Shown: positions 8,759-18,476 of the stretch, piece after piece | Layout of the letters: the number at the start of each line of letters is the position of its first letter | How positions within the stretch are numbered: the first letter of the stretch is position 1 | Source of the DNA: Candidatus Kapaibacterium sp. | Lineage (GTDB): Bacteria; Bacteroidota; Ignavibacteria; Kapaibacteriales; HRBIN21 | Direction: 5' to 3' | Length of the DNA: 64,000 bases | Assembly (NCBI GenBank): GCA_938084565.1 | Contig: CALKEU010000004.1 | Location: forward strand, 121,103 to 185,102 | Made by a program: the position numbers and the translations under genes | The notes under the pieces: generated by a model | Database searches by the model: none | What the model was told of the DNA's origin: nothing | The model's input: only the letters and a program-made list of their open reading frames with translations

Positions 8759-10098
8759 AGGCACACAATGCTGCAACGTTGGTGGGGTGGGTGGCATGCA
8801 TCTCCCTTTCGGCGCAGGTTCCAGGACAGCCGATGACGTTGGCCGACTGCCTTCGGCAAGCGCTGATGGTACATCCGGACATCCTTGCAGCACAGGCGCG
8901 GGTAGCTGCCGCAAGCGCTGAACTGACGGCTGCCTTCGGGGCCTATTTGCCCTCTGTGTCGCTATCGGCTAGCTATAGCCGACAGCTCAACGTCGAGGGC
9001 GGGCGCAGTATCAATGTCGGCGGGCAAGTCATCCGGCTCCCCTCCATCGAACCGAACACGTACAGCATGAGTGTGCTCGGTAGCTATGTCCTCTTCGATG
9101 GTTTCGGGCGTGAGGGGCTCTTCCAGCAGAAGCAGGCCTTGGTCAAAGAAGCCGAAGCACAGCTGGCCTCTGTACGACATCGGGTGGTTGCCGAAGTAGT
9201 ACGGCAGTACATGGAAGTGTTGAAAGCCGAAAAGCTGCTGCTGCTTCGGCAACGCCACTATGAGGTAAGCTTGCAAGAGTTGGAACGGACAGCCGCTCAG
9301 GTTGAGGTTGGACGTCAGACTCGGACGGCTCTCTTGGCGCAGGAGGCTGAAGTAGCCCGCCGCGAGGTAGCCCTTCGGCAAGCGCAGCAGCAGTACGAGC
9401 TAGCAGCCGCTCGGTTGCGTTCACTCGTTGGTTTGCCACCGACGGCGACGGTGCGCTTTGCCGATCCGACGGTGACCGACTCCGTCTCCCCGGCCGACAT
9501 TCGCCGCTTGCGCGAGCAGTGGCGGAGCCCCACGGAGGCAATTCAACAGGCACTGGCACAGCGCCAAGATTATGTCGCTGCCCAGCAACGCCTTCAGGCT
9601 GCCTCGGCTACCTTGACGACTGCCCGCAGCAGCTACTTCCCAAGCCTGATAGCCACCGGAGGCTGGAGCTGGGCTAATTCCGCCCTTCGGGATTTCAGCC
9701 AATTGGGTCGTGCCTTTGTCAGCCTACAGTTTTCTGTCCCCCTCTTTGAGAACTTCCGGACTCATGCCCAGCTCCAAGCAGCAGAATACCAGCTCCAGCA
9801 GGCCCACGCCGAGCACGAAAGGCTGCGGCAGAACATTGCCCTGGAGGTACAGGCAGCACTGTTGACGCTCGATGCCCTGGCGCAGCAGCTTGAAGCCGCT
9901 CTCCGGTCGCTGCGTGCCGCGGAAGCCTATGCCGAAAGTATCCGCCAGCGTTACGAACTAGGGGCCGCCACACCTTCGGAATACTTCGCCGCTGACACAC
10001 AACGCCTCGAGGCTGCAACGACACTGGTTACCCTTAGCTACGACTACCACGCTGCCGTTGCACAACTGCGCCTTGCCCTGGGCAGCGCTGAACTGTAA
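8755..10098 (+). CDS. TolC-family outer membrane efflux protein
   Basis: Predicted trimeric outer membrane channel for the exporter encoded downstream. The 447 residues start with a signal peptide (cleavage near ALS/AQV at about 20) and MTLADCLRQALMVHPDILAAQARV, the typical opening of the outer membrane efflux protein repeat. Two long alternating helical/coiled-coil repeats follow with SYSRQ..G and YxLFDGFGREG strand segments. The C-terminal repeat has ELGAATPSEYFAA, matching the conserved turn of this family. It overlaps the previous gene by ATGA and precedes the adaptor gene by 17 bases. Confidence 0.92.
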   Translation: MKAHNAATLVGWVACISLSAQVPGQPMTLADCLRQALMVHPDILAAQARVAAASAELTAAFGAYLPSVSLSASYSRQLNVEGGRSINVGGQVIRLPSIEPNTYSMSVLGSYVLFDGFGREGLFQQKQALVKEAEAQLASVRHRVVAEVVRQYMEVLKAEKLLLLRQRHYEVSLQELERTAAQVEVGRQTRTALLAQEAEVARREVALRQAQQQYELAAARLRSLVGLPPTATVRFADPTVTDSVSPADIRRLREQWRSPTEAIQQALAQRQDYVAAQQRLQAASATLTTARSSYFPSLIATGGWSWANSALRDFSQLGRAFVSLQFSVPLFENFRTHAQLQAAEYQLQQAHAEHERLRQNIALEVQAALLTLDALAQQLEAALRSLRAAEAYAESIRQRYELGAATPSEYFAADTQRLEAATTLVTLSYDYHAAVAQLRLALGSAEL

Positions 10099-10115
10099 CA
10101 CACACAGGGACGAGG

Positions 10116-11336
10116 ATGGCTACGCGCAAACGACGCCGATGGCTCATACTGCTGGGCAGCGGAATCGCGGGATTCCTCATCCTCCTTGCTATCGTTATGG
10201 CCAGCAGCGATTCAGAAACCGTCGTGGTAACCATTGACACAGTCGGGCGGCGGACCATCACGCAGACGGTGAGTGCTACTGGCGCTATCCGCCCAGAGCT
10301 GGAGGTCAAGGTGAGCTCTGAGGCTAGCGGAGAAATTGTGGCTCTCCTGGTCAACGAAGGAGACACAGTCCGGCGCGGACAGCTACTGCTACGGATCAAG
10401 CCCGACATTGCCCAGACACAGCTCGAGCAAGTTGCTGCCGCTGCCAAAGCCGCACACATGGCCATGCAAGTGGCACAGGTCGAATGGGAGAGAGCCTCGG
10501 CAGAATTACAGCGGATCATGGAGCTTTACCGACGCGGCGCTGCCTCACAGCAAGAGCTCGACCAAGCCCGCGCCCTCCACGATCAAGCTTTCGGACGCTA
10601 CAAGGCTGCAGCAGCCGACTATGAGCGCGCCCGGGCCAGCGTCCGCCAAGCGCAATTGCAGCTGTCGCGCACTGCTCTCTATGCTCCCATCGACGGCGTG
10701 GTAACTTCGCTTTCGGTCAAGGTGGGGGAAAAGGTGGTCGGGACCACTCAAATGCAAGGGACCGAGCTCCTCCGTATCGCCGATCTGAGCCGTATGTTGG
10801 CCGTCGTCGAGGTCAATGAATACGACATCACACTGGTCAAGCTGGGGGATTCGGCCGACATCAGCATCGATGCCCTCCCAGACCGTACCTTCAGGGGCAT
10901 CGTCCAGGAAATTGCCCACTCTCCGAAGGTCGGACGGGCTGGAACTCAGGATGAGGTGGTCAACTTTGCTGTCACTATTCGCCTGCTGGATATCGACCCC
11001 CGGCTACGGCCAGGAATGAGCTGCAATGCGGAAATCCGTACCGAAACTCGCCACAATGTGCTCGCCGTCCCCTTGCAAGCCGTGACCGTCCGGCTCGATG
11101 AACGCGATAGCACGCGTCGCGGGCGTCCGCCAACGGTTGTATTCGTGCACGATCGCGGACGTGCTCGCATGGTCCAGGTCGAGACCGGCATCAGTGACCG
11201 CAACTACATCGAAATTCGCCGGGGGTTGGCCGAAGGGACAGAAGTTATCAGTGGGAGCTTCCTTGCCATTACCCGCCTCTTGCGCGACGGGACCCCCGTA
11301 CGGATCGACCGGTCTGAGTCCACCGCTGCACGCTGA
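10116..11336 (+). CDS. MacA/HlyD-type periplasmic adaptor subunit
   Basis: Membrane fusion protein of 406 residues that should link the inner-membrane ABC exporter to the TolC-like channel. It has one N-terminal membrane anchor (about residues 9-27). A lipoyl half ([20 protein letters not shown]) follows, then a long coiled-coil hairpin (about 100-190), the second lipoyl half ([11 protein letters not shown]) and beta-barrel domains with RPGMSC. The start has a good AGGGACGAGG ribosome-binding sequence. Its stop overlaps the next start (TGATG), so it is coupled to the ATPase gene. Substrate is unknown; MacAB relatives move macrolides, peptides or lipoprotein-like molecules. Confidence 0.9.
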   Translation: MATRKRRRWLILLGSGIAGFLILLAIVMASSDSETVVVTIDTVGRRTITQTVSATGAIRPELEVKVSSEASGEIVALLVNEGDTVRRGQLLLRIKPDIAQTQLEQVAAAAKAAHMAMQVAQVEWERASAELQRIMELYRRGAASQQELDQARALHDQAFGRYKAAAADYERARASVRQAQLQLSRTALYAPIDGVVTSLSVKVGEKVVGTTQMQGTELLRIADLSRMLAVVEVNEYDITLVKLGDSADISIDALPDRTFRGIVQEIAHSPKVGRAGTQDEVVNFAVTIRLLDIDPRLRPGMSCNAEIRTETRHNVLAVPLQAVTVRLDERDSTRRGRPPTVVFVHDRGRARMVQVETGISDRNYIEIRRGLAEGTEVISGSFLAITRLLRDGTPVRIDRSESTAAR

Positions 11337-12067
11337 TGAAGCAGCCACTGATTGTGCTGGAAAAGGTCACGAAAGTCTACACCACCGGGGCTGACACGAT
11401 CCATGCCCTCCGGGGCATTTCGCTGAGCATTGACGTGAATGAGTACGTTGCCATCATGGGACCTTCGGGTTCGGGGAAGTCTACTCTCATGCACATCCTG
11501 GGCTGCCTCGATACCCCGAGCTCAGGTCGATACTGGTTTGGTGGACGTGATGTCACTACACTCGACGACGAGGAGCTAGCCCAGATCCGGAATCGGGAGA
11601 TTGGCTTTGTCTTCCAACTGTTCAATCTCCTGCCGCGGGCAACGGCGCTCAAAAATGTCGAGCTCCCTCTCATCTATGCTGGAGTCCCGGCTGAGGAGCG
11701 GCGCCGGCGAGCGCGTGCAGCACTTGAAGCCGTTGGCCTGGGGGATCGGCTCTTCCATCGCCCTACGGAACTCTCCGGCGGGCAACGCCAGCGCGTGGCT
11801 ATCGCTCGTGCCCTGGTCATCGAGCCCTCCGTAATCCTGGCCGATGAGCCGACGGGGAATCTCGACACTGCGGCAGGACTGGACATTATGCGCCTCTTCG
11901 AGCGCATTTGGGCTCGCGGTACAACGATTGTAGTGGTCACGCACGAAGAACACATCGCCCGCCATGCCCGGCGCATCATCCGTATCCGGGACGGTCTCAT
12001 CGAATCCGATACACCGAATCCAGAGCCCATAACCGCTCTGCCCTCTCCGCCGGTGCAGCTCCCATGA
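11336..12067 (+). CDS. MacB-type ABC transporter ATP-binding protein
   Basis: ATPase of 243 residues that should power the permease encoded next. Walker [10 protein letters not shown] (42-50), Q-loop [10 protein letters not shown], signature LSGGQRQR (146-153), Walker [13 protein letters not shown] (166-177) and the switch histidine in VVTHEEHIA are all intact. It belongs to the LolD/MacB/FtsE-like class. In Escherichia coli the MacB ATPase and permease are fused; here they are separate genes with an ATGA overlap at 12064-12067. The C-terminal 15 residues are proline-rich and not conserved. Confidence 0.94.
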   Translation: MKQPLIVLEKVTKVYTTGADTIHALRGISLSIDVNEYVAIMGPSGSGKSTLMHILGCLDTPSSGRYWFGGRDVTTLDDEELAQIRNREIGFVFQLFNLLPRATALKNVELPLIYAGVPAEERRRRARAALEAVGLGDRLFHRPTELSGGQRQRVAIARALVIEPSVILADEPTGNLDTAAGLDIMRLFERIWARGTTIVVVTHEEHIARHARRIIRIRDGLIESDTPNPEPITALPSPPVQLP

Positions 12068-13302
12068 GGCGAACCGAACTCCGTGAAGCCCTCTCTACTG
12101 CCGTGAGCGCTCTGCGTTTTAATGCCTTCCGCTCCCTCCTGGCCACCCTCGGCATTGCCATCGGAGCTCTCTTTGTCTCGCTGATGGGCTGGCTCCTCTA
12201 CGGCCTCGATACGGCCCTTGAGCGCACCATTACCCTCCTCGGGCAGGATATGCTCTACGTGGACAAATGGGACTGGAGTGGGCGCACTCGCTGGGCAGAG
12301 GTGCGCTCTCGCAAAGACATCACCCTCCAGCAGGCTCGGGCGCTAGCCCAAGAGCTGCAGACGGCACAGATTGTCGCACCGCTCATCGAAGCCTACGGTG
12401 TACGGCTCAGCACTGGAGCCTCGACGGCCACCGTGACGGTCACAGGAACTGTGAGTGCGTATGGTCTGACCCCGGCCGGCACAGTTGCCCTCGGGCGTTT
12501 CTTTGCCCCAGTAGAAGACCGCTCCAACACCCCAGTGGTTGTCTTAGGACATGCGGTTGCACGGCAGCTCTTCCCCACCACCCATCCGCTTGGGCAAACT
12601 ATCCGTCTTGCCGGGCATCCCTTCACCGTCATCGGCGTCCTTGTTCAGCAGGGGACCATCTTCACGCAGGAGATCGACAAGCGGGTATACATCCCGCTAC
12701 CGCTCTTCATACGCCTCTTCGGGGCTGCGAATCGATCGGTAACTATTGCGGTCAAAGCTGGCTCGGAAGAGCGCATGGAGCAGCTTCGACAGGAGCTCCG
12801 CGGCCTCATGCGTCGCATCCGGAGGCTTGCCCCTGAAGCTCCGGACGACTTCTCCATCAACGAGATCCAAGCCATTCGGGAAGAGATTACCGGATTGCGG
12901 CAAGCTGTCTGGGGAATCGGTCTAGGGATGTCGATGCTCTCCTTTGTGGTGGGCATCATCGGGATTGTGAACATCATGTTTGTCTCCGTAGCCGAACGGA
13001 CGCTCGAGATTGGGATTCGGAAAGCGGTCGGGGCGCGCCGGCGCTCCATTGCCCTGCAGTTTCTCATCGAAGCCGCCCTCCTCTGCCTTGCCGGCGCTAC
13101 TATTGCAGTAGTGCTTGGCAATGCTATAGCAGCACTCACGCGAACGGTCGTTCCCCAGGCAGAATTCCTCCCTCCGTATATCCCGCTGTATCACATCGGC
13201 ATAGCTCTCGCGCTGGCTTCTACCGCTGGCATCATCGCCGGATGGGTTCCTGCCCTCCGGGCAGCCCGTCTCCATCCGGTTGAGGCCCTTCGCTATGAGT
13301 GA
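12064..13302 (+). CDS. MacB-like ABC transporter permease (FtsX domain)
   Basis: Permease of 412 residues with the MacB arrangement: an N-terminal amphipathic segment and TM1 (about 20-45), a large periplasmic domain, then three TM helices in the C-terminal third. That third carries the FtsX signature [19 protein letters not shown] and ends [17 protein letters not shown], a classic terminus of the family. The frame is open back to 11908, but the coupled ATG at 12064 gives the right N-terminus. Its last 71 bases overlap mnmA on the opposite strand. With the preceding genes it should form a complete tripartite efflux or secretion pump. Confidence 0.93.
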   Translation: MRRTELREALSTAVSALRFNAFRSLLATLGIAIGALFVSLMGWLLYGLDTALERTITLLGQDMLYVDKWDWSGRTRWAEVRSRKDITLQQARALAQELQTAQIVAPLIEAYGVRLSTGASTATVTVTGTVSAYGLTPAGTVALGRFFAPVEDRSNTPVVVLGHAVARQLFPTTHPLGQTIRLAGHPFTVIGVLVQQGTIFTQEIDKRVYIPLPLFIRLFGAANRSVTIAVKAGSEERMEQLRQELRGLMRRIRRLAPEAPDDFSINEIQAIREEITGLRQAVWGIGLGMSMLSFVVGIIGIVNIMFVSVAERTLEIGIRKAVGARRRSIALQFLIEAALLCLAGATIAVVLGNAIAALTRTVVPQAEFLPPYIPLYHIGIALALASTAGIIAGWVPALRAARLHPVEALRYE

Positions 13303-14443
13303 TACAGCCATTGCCCTTGCCGGGAAGGTCATCGCACCATGCGGCAATGACACCTCCGCCGAGAAGTTCATCTCCTCTGTAGAGCACGACCGACTGCCCC
13401 GGCGTAATAGCCCGGCGTGGCTCGGCAAAGCGCACCCACAAGCGCTTGGCCTCGTCCTGCCATGCCACGGCTGGAGCGCCTTCGTCCTTGTAACGGATCT
13501 TGGCCGTACAGCGGATCCCTTCGGCTGGTAGGGTGTCGAAGGCGATGAGGTTTACTTCCTCGGCATACAAGCCCCAGTGGTAGAGCCGCTCCTGTGGCCC
13601 AACAACGAGCGCATTCTGCTCTGGCAGGATCTCCAACACATAGAGTGGTTCCGGGGCCGAGATACCCAATCCCCGGCGCTGCCCGATGGTATAGAAAGGA
13701 TATCCCTCGTGTCTCCCAACGAGGCGCCCATCGGCTAGGATGGGACCGCCGCGGAGCGAGTCGATCCGGGCCGGGGCTGCACGCCGCAGGAAGCTGCGGT
13801 AGTCATTGTCGGGCACGAAACAGAGCTCGAAGCTCTCGGGCTTATGAGCAACGCCGAGCCCCAGACGCTCGGCATGTCGGCGCACCTCCTCCTTCGTGAG
13901 CTCCCCTAACGGAAAGAGCGTGCGAGCCAAATACTCCTGCGGCAACATCCAGAGGGCGTACGACTGGTCCTTCTGGCTATCACGCCCCCGAAAGAGGCGA
14001 TAGCGTCCACGCTCGGCATCGTACTGCAGACGCGCATAGTGGCCCGTGGCAACATACTCTGCCCCACACGCATCAGCCTTCCGCAGGAGCTCCCCCCACT
14101 TGATAGCGCGGTTACAGCGGACGCAGGGATTCGGGGTACGCCCGCGAAAGTACTCCCCCACGAAGTGCTCGATAATCGACCGGCGGAACGGCTCGGTGAA
14201 ATCCACCACCAGGTGGGGAATCCCCAACTGCGCGCAGACGCGGCGCGCATCGTTGATGCCCTCAAGAGAGCAGCAACTGGACTCATTCCCGAGGTTGCCT
14301 CCGACGTCGTCGTAGTTGTAGGTCTTAATGGTCACGCCAATGACCTCGTAGCCCTGCTCAACGAGCAGAGCTGCCGCTACCGAGGAATCTACGCCCCCGG
14401 ACATTCCTACCAGAACCCGTCGGGACACTCGGTGCCGTGCCAT
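13232..14443 (-). CDS. mnmA: tRNA-specific 2-thiouridylase MnmA
   Basis: Catalyses 2-thiolation of uridine 34 in tRNAs for Lys, Glu and Gln. It has the PP-loop SGGVDSS (15-21), the catalytic cysteine pair C107 (NPCVRCN) and C208 (ELCFVPD), and a C-terminal beta-barrel ending GELLGGGVI-like. The family normally ends near that point; here about 35 more residues follow (from AAWCDD), read antisense to the end of the MacB-like permease gene. The protein is therefore 403 rather than about 365 residues. The tail is polar and glycine/proline-rich, with no recognisable fold. An extra CC pair at residues 57-58 is seen in related Bacteroidota-type MnmA. Confidence 0.95.
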   Translation of the reverse strand: MARHRVSRRVLVGMSGGVDSSVAAALLVEQGYEVIGVTIKTYNYDDVGGNLGNESSCCSLEGINDARRVCAQLGIPHLVVDFTEPFRRSIIEHFVGEYFRGRTPNPCVRCNRAIKWGELLRKADACGAEYVATGHYARLQYDAERGRYRLFRGRDSQKDQSYALWMLPQEYLARTLFPLGELTKEEVRRHAERLGLGVAHKPESFELCFVPDNDYRSFLRRAAPARIDSLRGGPILADGRLVGRHEGYPFYTIGQRRGLGISAPEPLYVLEILPEQNALVVGPQERLYHWGLYAEEVNLIAFDTLPAEGIRCTAKIRYKDEGAPAVAWQDEAKRLWVRFAEPRRAITPGQSVVLYRGDELLGGGVIAAWCDDLPGKGNGCITHSEGPQPDGDGLPGGQEPIRR

Positions 14444-14461
14444 TACTCAGGTGCCGACTCG

Positions 14462-14469
14462 TAAAATTG
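14462..14469 (+). promoter_or_regulatory. candidate -7 element (TAAAATTG) for the acyltransferase-like gene
   Basis: One mismatch from TAnnTTTG, 31 bases before the GTG at 14501, in the 57-base divergent gap with mnmA. Weak, position-based call. Confidence 0.3.
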
Positions 14470-14500
14470 CACTACCCTAGACGAAGCAGCACCAGTAAAC

Positions 14501-15172
14501 GTGGAGAGGATGCTCCGCCGGATAGCTCTCCTCAGGCTCCGGCGCCGACTTCAGCGGCTCTTCCCACGAGTATACATTCACGGGCGAGCCCACCTACGGC
14601 CGTGGAGCGAGGGGACCGCATCTACAACGCTGCTCCTCCACAGCTCCCACAACGGCTGGAGTGACATCGCTCTGGCGGCACTCCTGTCGTGGGACTACTT
14701 CCGGCTACAGCGTAGCTTCTTCCTCCTCAGCCCGCACCAATTGAAGCACTTGCGGCTGCTTCGCCTCCTTGGGGCCCGAGCTCTCCCGTGGGATGATCCG
14801 CCCCAGTTGCAACAGCTGCTCCCCACGTCCGTGCACCCGCTGTTGACCGCCGCTGGCTCCGTCCTCTGGATCTTCGCTACCGGGGACTTCCTCGGTACTG
14901 GAGAGACGGACACCTTCTGGTACTGCACGGATATGCTCCAACTAGCAGGGCGCCCACTCGCCCTTGCCCCAGCTGTCTGGACATACGACCTCCTACAGCA
15001 GGAGCCACGCTGCTATCTTTGGATCGGCGAGCCTCACCTCTACGAACCGCAGACGGCCCCCTCCCTCTTCGTCCGCCACTGCAGCCAACGTCTGGCCGAG
15101 CTCTACGACCGCCAACAGCATCTGCTTGCCAATGGCCTCCTGCACCCTCACTACGAGTGCTACTCCCTCTAG
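14501..15172 (+). CDS. PlsC-like lysophospholipid acyltransferase family protein
   Basis: Probable membrane-associated acyltransferase of 223 residues. The key evidence is H50-x4-D55 in SSHNGWSD, the HX4D catalytic motif of glycerolipid acyltransferases. A later block, from IFATGDF through APAVWTY to YLWIGEP, matches in spacing the usual FPEG, PVAxxY and IGEP elements of PlsC proteins. The FPEG-like site here reads FATGDF, so it is divergent and substrate choice is uncertain. Two starts are possible: GTG at 14501 or ATG at 14510. The stop overlaps dacB on the other strand by 4 bases. No pigment or lipid operon surrounds it. Confidence 0.68.
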   Translation: MERMLRRIALLRLRRRLQRLFPRVYIHGRAHLRPWSEGTASTTLLLHSSHNGWSDIALAALLSWDYFRLQRSFFLLSPHQLKHLRLLRLLGARALPWDDPPQLQQLLPTSVHPLLTAAGSVLWIFATGDFLGTGETDTFWYCTDMLQLAGRPLALAPAVWTYDLLQQEPRCYLWIGEPHLYEPQTAPSLFVRHCSQRLAELYDRQQHLLANGLLHPHYECYSL

Positions 15173-16623
15173 GGCGGGCAGAACCGGAAGCGGGCTAATG
15201 CAGTCACGATGGAATCTTCCAGCGCCTTCACCTGAGAGACCGCACCGAAGCTGAGAATGGCAAATAGCCACAGCTCGTTCTCGCCCGTCAGCACGTATCC
15301 GGCTAGCGCACTCGCGTTGCGCAGAGTTCCTGTTTTCGCCCACAGGCGTCCGGCCACCTCCGGCAGCTTCAACCGGCGCTGCAGCGTCCCATCGACCCCA
15401 CCCACCGCCAAGCTCTGGCGGAATGCCACCCCGAAGGGCTGCTGCCCGACACTCCTCAGCAAGCCGACCACATCAGCAGCACTGACCCGATTCCGCCGCG
15501 ATAACCCCGAGCCGTCCCACAGTTGACACCTGTCACACGCTATCCCCCACTGCCACAAGAGCTCCTGCAGGCGCTGACGTGCTCGCTCGGCCTGCCTGCC
15601 TGCCGGAGATGCTGTAGCCCCCAGCAGCTTGAAGAGATGCTCGGCAACAAAGTTGTCACTTTCCTTGTTCACAACCGCCAGCACTGCCGAAAGTGGACGT
15701 GCAAGTTCGGCAAGCACAACAACCGGGCGATCACACCTGCCCTCGCCGAACCCTCCATCCACGGAGATACCCACAGCCCGCAAGCGATATAGCAGTATTG
15801 CTGCAGCCGCTGCTTCCGGACGCTCCATCGGAACCAAGAGGGACCAGGTACCCTGGCGCAGGATCCGACCTTGAAGAGTGATGTGCTGCACGCCGCCGCG
15901 GAAAGCACTGTGCACATGCAGCCGTACTCTAGGCCGTTCACCGGAGGCCACTACACGCAGGCCCGAAGCATCCACCCGGAAGGCCGGTGAGAGGGGCAGC
16001 GTCTGTACTGTCACCCGCCCACGTACTACGTTGATGAGCACCCGAACCCGATTGCGCTCAACGCCGAGAGCTGTTATGGGCGGCAAAGGCTCTACGACAT
16101 CGACATCACCGCTGTAGTGCAAGCGAGACCGCTCCCCGTCGAAGAGACTGCCATCGGCCAGGAGAGCTCCCGTGATGCGGCGCACTCCGCGGCGAACCAG
16201 CTGCTCGGCAAGCTCCTCCAAATCGTGTACCGTCAAGAGCGCATCCCCTCCACCGACAAGGTACAGGTTGCCCCGCACTACTCCATCAGCTCCCACAGGG
16301 GCATCGGCAATCAGGCGCGTGCGCACAGCCGCCGTATCTCCGAACAGAGCGAGCGCAGCCGCTGTCCAGAAGAGTTTCGTCGTCGAAGCTGGCACCAGCG
16401 CAGCATCCGCATTGTGTGCAAAGAGAGTTCTCCCAGCCGTATCGGCAATGAGCACCCCTACCTGTGCCCGCTTCTCCAGCACGCTTAGCAGAGAGTGGAG
16501 ATGGGCACGTAGTTGCGCCAAGGCCGCCGCACTATCCTCGGCCACGCAGCGTGCCGCCACGGTGCTGCTTCCTCCGAATACCACCAGGAGAAGAGCGCAT
16601 CGCAGGATGTGGGCATGTCGCAT
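15169..16623 (-). CDS. dacB: D-alanyl-D-alanine carboxypeptidase/endopeptidase (PBP4 type)
   Basis: Periplasmic penicillin-binding protein that trims or cleaves peptidoglycan cross-links. After a signal peptide (about residues 1-25) it has the serine-acyl motif S80-T-T-K83 in PASTTKLFWTAA. The SxN-type motif is in NKESDNFVAEHL, and KTG is in WAKTGTLRNASALAGYV. The large insert between the first two motifs is the class C (PBP4/DacB) hallmark. The frame is open to 16656, but the ATG at 16623 gives a proper signal peptide. It lies 13 bases after the Omp85-like gene, so the two envelope genes probably form an operon. Confidence 0.92.
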   Translation of the reverse strand: MRHAHILRCALLLVVFGGSSTVAARCVAEDSAAALAQLRAHLHSLLSVLEKRAQVGVLIADTAGRTLFAHNADAALVPASTTKLFWTAAALALFGDTAAVRTRLIADAPVGADGVVRGNLYLVGGGDALLTVHDLEELAEQLVRRGVRRITGALLADGSLFDGERSRLHYSGDVDVVEPLPPITALGVERNRVRVLINVVRGRVTVQTLPLSPAFRVDASGLRVVASGERPRVRLHVHSAFRGGVQHITLQGRILRQGTWSLLVPMERPEAAAAAILLYRLRAVGISVDGGFGEGRCDRPVVVLAELARPLSAVLAVVNKESDNFVAEHLFKLLGATASPAGRQAERARQRLQELLWQWGIACDRCQLWDGSGLSRRNRVSAADVVGLLRSVGQQPFGVAFRQSLAVGGVDGTLQRRLKLPEVAGRLWAKTGTLRNASALAGYVLTGENELWLFAILSFGAVSQVKALEDSIVTALARFRFCPP

Positions 16624-16636
16624 CGGAGCTGTCCCG

Positions 16637-18358
16637 TCAGTTCTCAAACCCACCACTGAGTATGCGTACCCCCACTACCCCATGCCGTAAAGCATTGCCC
16701 ACCCCCCAGCCGAGCAGGAGCTGCAGGACTCCTACAGCCGTATGCATCTGCCACTGTACGCCAGCCCCTGCTTTCCAACCGAGGTTGTGTATCCATCCCT
16801 GATCCACGAAGAGTGCAACGTGCTCCTGCGTCCCGAGGAGCCAACGTCCTTCAATGCCGCCCCACAGCGCTCTCGGGCTCCAGAACTCTGCCTCCCGATA
16901 GCCCCGGAAGCTCTGCATCCCTCCAAGCCGATAGAATTCCTCTGGACCCACCATCCGTCCCCATAGTAGACGAGCATGCCCGTGGAGGCGCAGTACTACA
17001 GAGGCAGACAGCCGATGGAATCCCTCTACGTCGCCGTGCATCGCAATCCGGTTCTGCAGCATCTGCCCGCTGGTACGCCACCGAGAGAGGAGGCGTACCC
17101 CTCCCAGCGCTCCTTCGGTTGGATTCCTCCACGGCCTGAGTGCCCCTAGGCTCCCGGCAACCCCCACAAAAAGGGCTGTGCTCGGCACGAGCACGCCTGC
17201 AACCCCAGACGGTTGCAGGCGATGCCATCCCCCAAAGAGCTCCGCATACCACCGCGCTGACAACTGTCCCAGCCACTGGATCCCACCCTCCCAGAGGCTT
17301 TCAGTGTAGGACGTATCACGCTGCCGTATCTCAAAGCGACCCCGTAGCAGCACTGGTGGGACAGGTTCTTCATACTGTAGGCTGAATTCCTGGAGCGACA
17401 GCGTGCGGTACCAGCGTACGGAGAGCCGGCGCCCCGTTCCGAAGAGGTTGTACAGCTGCGCTTCGAGTAATCCACTCCAGCCCCCCTGTCCGCGAACAGG
17501 TGGAGCATAGCCAATAAGCCCCTCAAACCTCGTTGCCGCATGTTCCCGCACAGTAAAGGCAGCCGCCCAGCGTCCATCCGGAAGCTGCCGGCGCTCGGCT
17601 GGGGCAACTATCTCTAGCCAAGGCAGATACTCCAGGCGGCGCTGCGCACGCTGCAGGAGTGCATCGGACAGAATCTCGCCTGGCGAAACTCCCACCCAGC
17701 GTTGCAAGAATGCCCACCGAGTCTGCTCAGCCCCGAGAAAGAGTATGGTGTCTACCCGCGCTGCCTCTCCCGGCCACACAACCGCGGAAATCTCCGCCGT
17801 AGTGCCAACCAAGTGCACATTGCCCACATCGGCCCGAGCATGCGGATAGCCAGCACAGACAAGGACTCGAACGATGCTGTCCAACATCGCCTCGAGCGCC
17901 GCCTGTGATGCAGCCGACCCTCTCATCTGCTCCCCTATACGGTCGAGCACCTCCACCGGAAGCGATATCCGACTTTCCGGCACAGAGCGTACTCGCACAG
18001 CACCAATGCGCACGAGCTCTCCCGGCTCGACCTCATACTGCACCGCCGACTGCTCACTATCCCACAACCGATGGACACGGGCAAACCAGTACCCCTGGGC
18101 TTGTATCCACCGTAGGAGCTCGCTGCTATCCTGCTGCCAGCACTGACGCAGATGCTCCGGAGCATACCACCGCTGAGGCTGCACACAGGATGGCAGAGGA
18201 ACACTGGGAAGGGGCGTCCGGAGTACCACGCGCTCGACCCAGATGCTATCAGCAGCATACATCTGCCCCCACCCTACCCAGAGCACGGCTAGCACCGTCT
18301 GCCACCACCTCCGATAGCCCCCCAGAGGTGTACCTTCAGGAAAGTCGCCCCCGAGCAC
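16637..18358 (-). CDS. Omp85 superfamily outer membrane protein (BamA/TamA-like)
   Basis: Predicted outer membrane barrel of about 573 residues with N-terminal POTRA domains (at least two, roughly residues 45-260). The C-terminal barrel carries the family loop motif as RLGGMQSFRGYREAEFW, corresponding to the conserved (V/L)RG(F/Y) lid loop of BamA/TamA. The frame is open to 18493, but that would overlap the divergent bshA gene. I prefer the GTG at 18358, which has AGAGGA seven bases upstream and a signal-type segment soon after (about 20-40, ending MYAA). Possible roles are outer membrane protein insertion or TamA-like translocation. It is operonic with dacB. Confidence 0.82.
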   Translation of the reverse strand: MLGGDFPEGTPLGGYRRWWQTVLAVLWVGWGQMYAADSIWVERVVLRTPLPSVPLPSCVQPQRWYAPEHLRQCWQQDSSELLRWIQAQGYWFARVHRLWDSEQSAVQYEVEPGELVRIGAVRVRSVPESRISLPVEVLDRIGEQMRGSAASQAALEAMLDSIVRVLVCAGYPHARADVGNVHLVGTTAEISAVVWPGEAARVDTILFLGAEQTRWAFLQRWVGVSPGEILSDALLQRAQRRLEYLPWLEIVAPAERRQLPDGRWAAAFTVREHAATRFEGLIGYAPPVRGQGGWSGLLEAQLYNLFGTGRRLSVRWYRTLSLQEFSLQYEEPVPPVLLRGRFEIRQRDTSYTESLWEGGIQWLGQLSARWYAELFGGWHRLQPSGVAGVLVPSTALFVGVAGSLGALRPWRNPTEGALGGVRLLSRWRTSGQMLQNRIAMHGDVEGFHRLSASVVLRLHGHARLLWGRMVGPEEFYRLGGMQSFRGYREAEFWSPRALWGGIEGRWLLGTQEHVALFVDQGWIHNLGWKAGAGVQWQMHTAVGVLQLLLGWGVGNALRHGVVGVRILSGGFEN

Positions 18359-18429
18359 AGCGCTGTCCTCTCGACTGCAACACTCCCCCGCACTCGACCC
18401 GCCGTCCAATTCCGCCGAAAGCCATGCGT

Positions 18430-18437
18430 CAAAAAGA
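18430..18437 (-). promoter_or_regulatory. candidate -7 element (TCTTTTTG) for the Omp85-like/dacB operon
   Basis: One mismatch from TAnnTTTG, 71 bases upstream of the proposed GTG at 18358, within the 118-base divergent gap 18359-18476. Weak call. Confidence 0.25.
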
Positions 18438-18476
18438 CCAAGTAGTCTGTGCCAGCAGCCGTAGAGGACGGGGCTC

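Noticed and set aside
7047..13302. Antibiotic resistance label for the MacAB-like exporter
   Set aside because: Sequence shows only the transporter class; substrates of such systems are diverse and no resistance gene is nearby.
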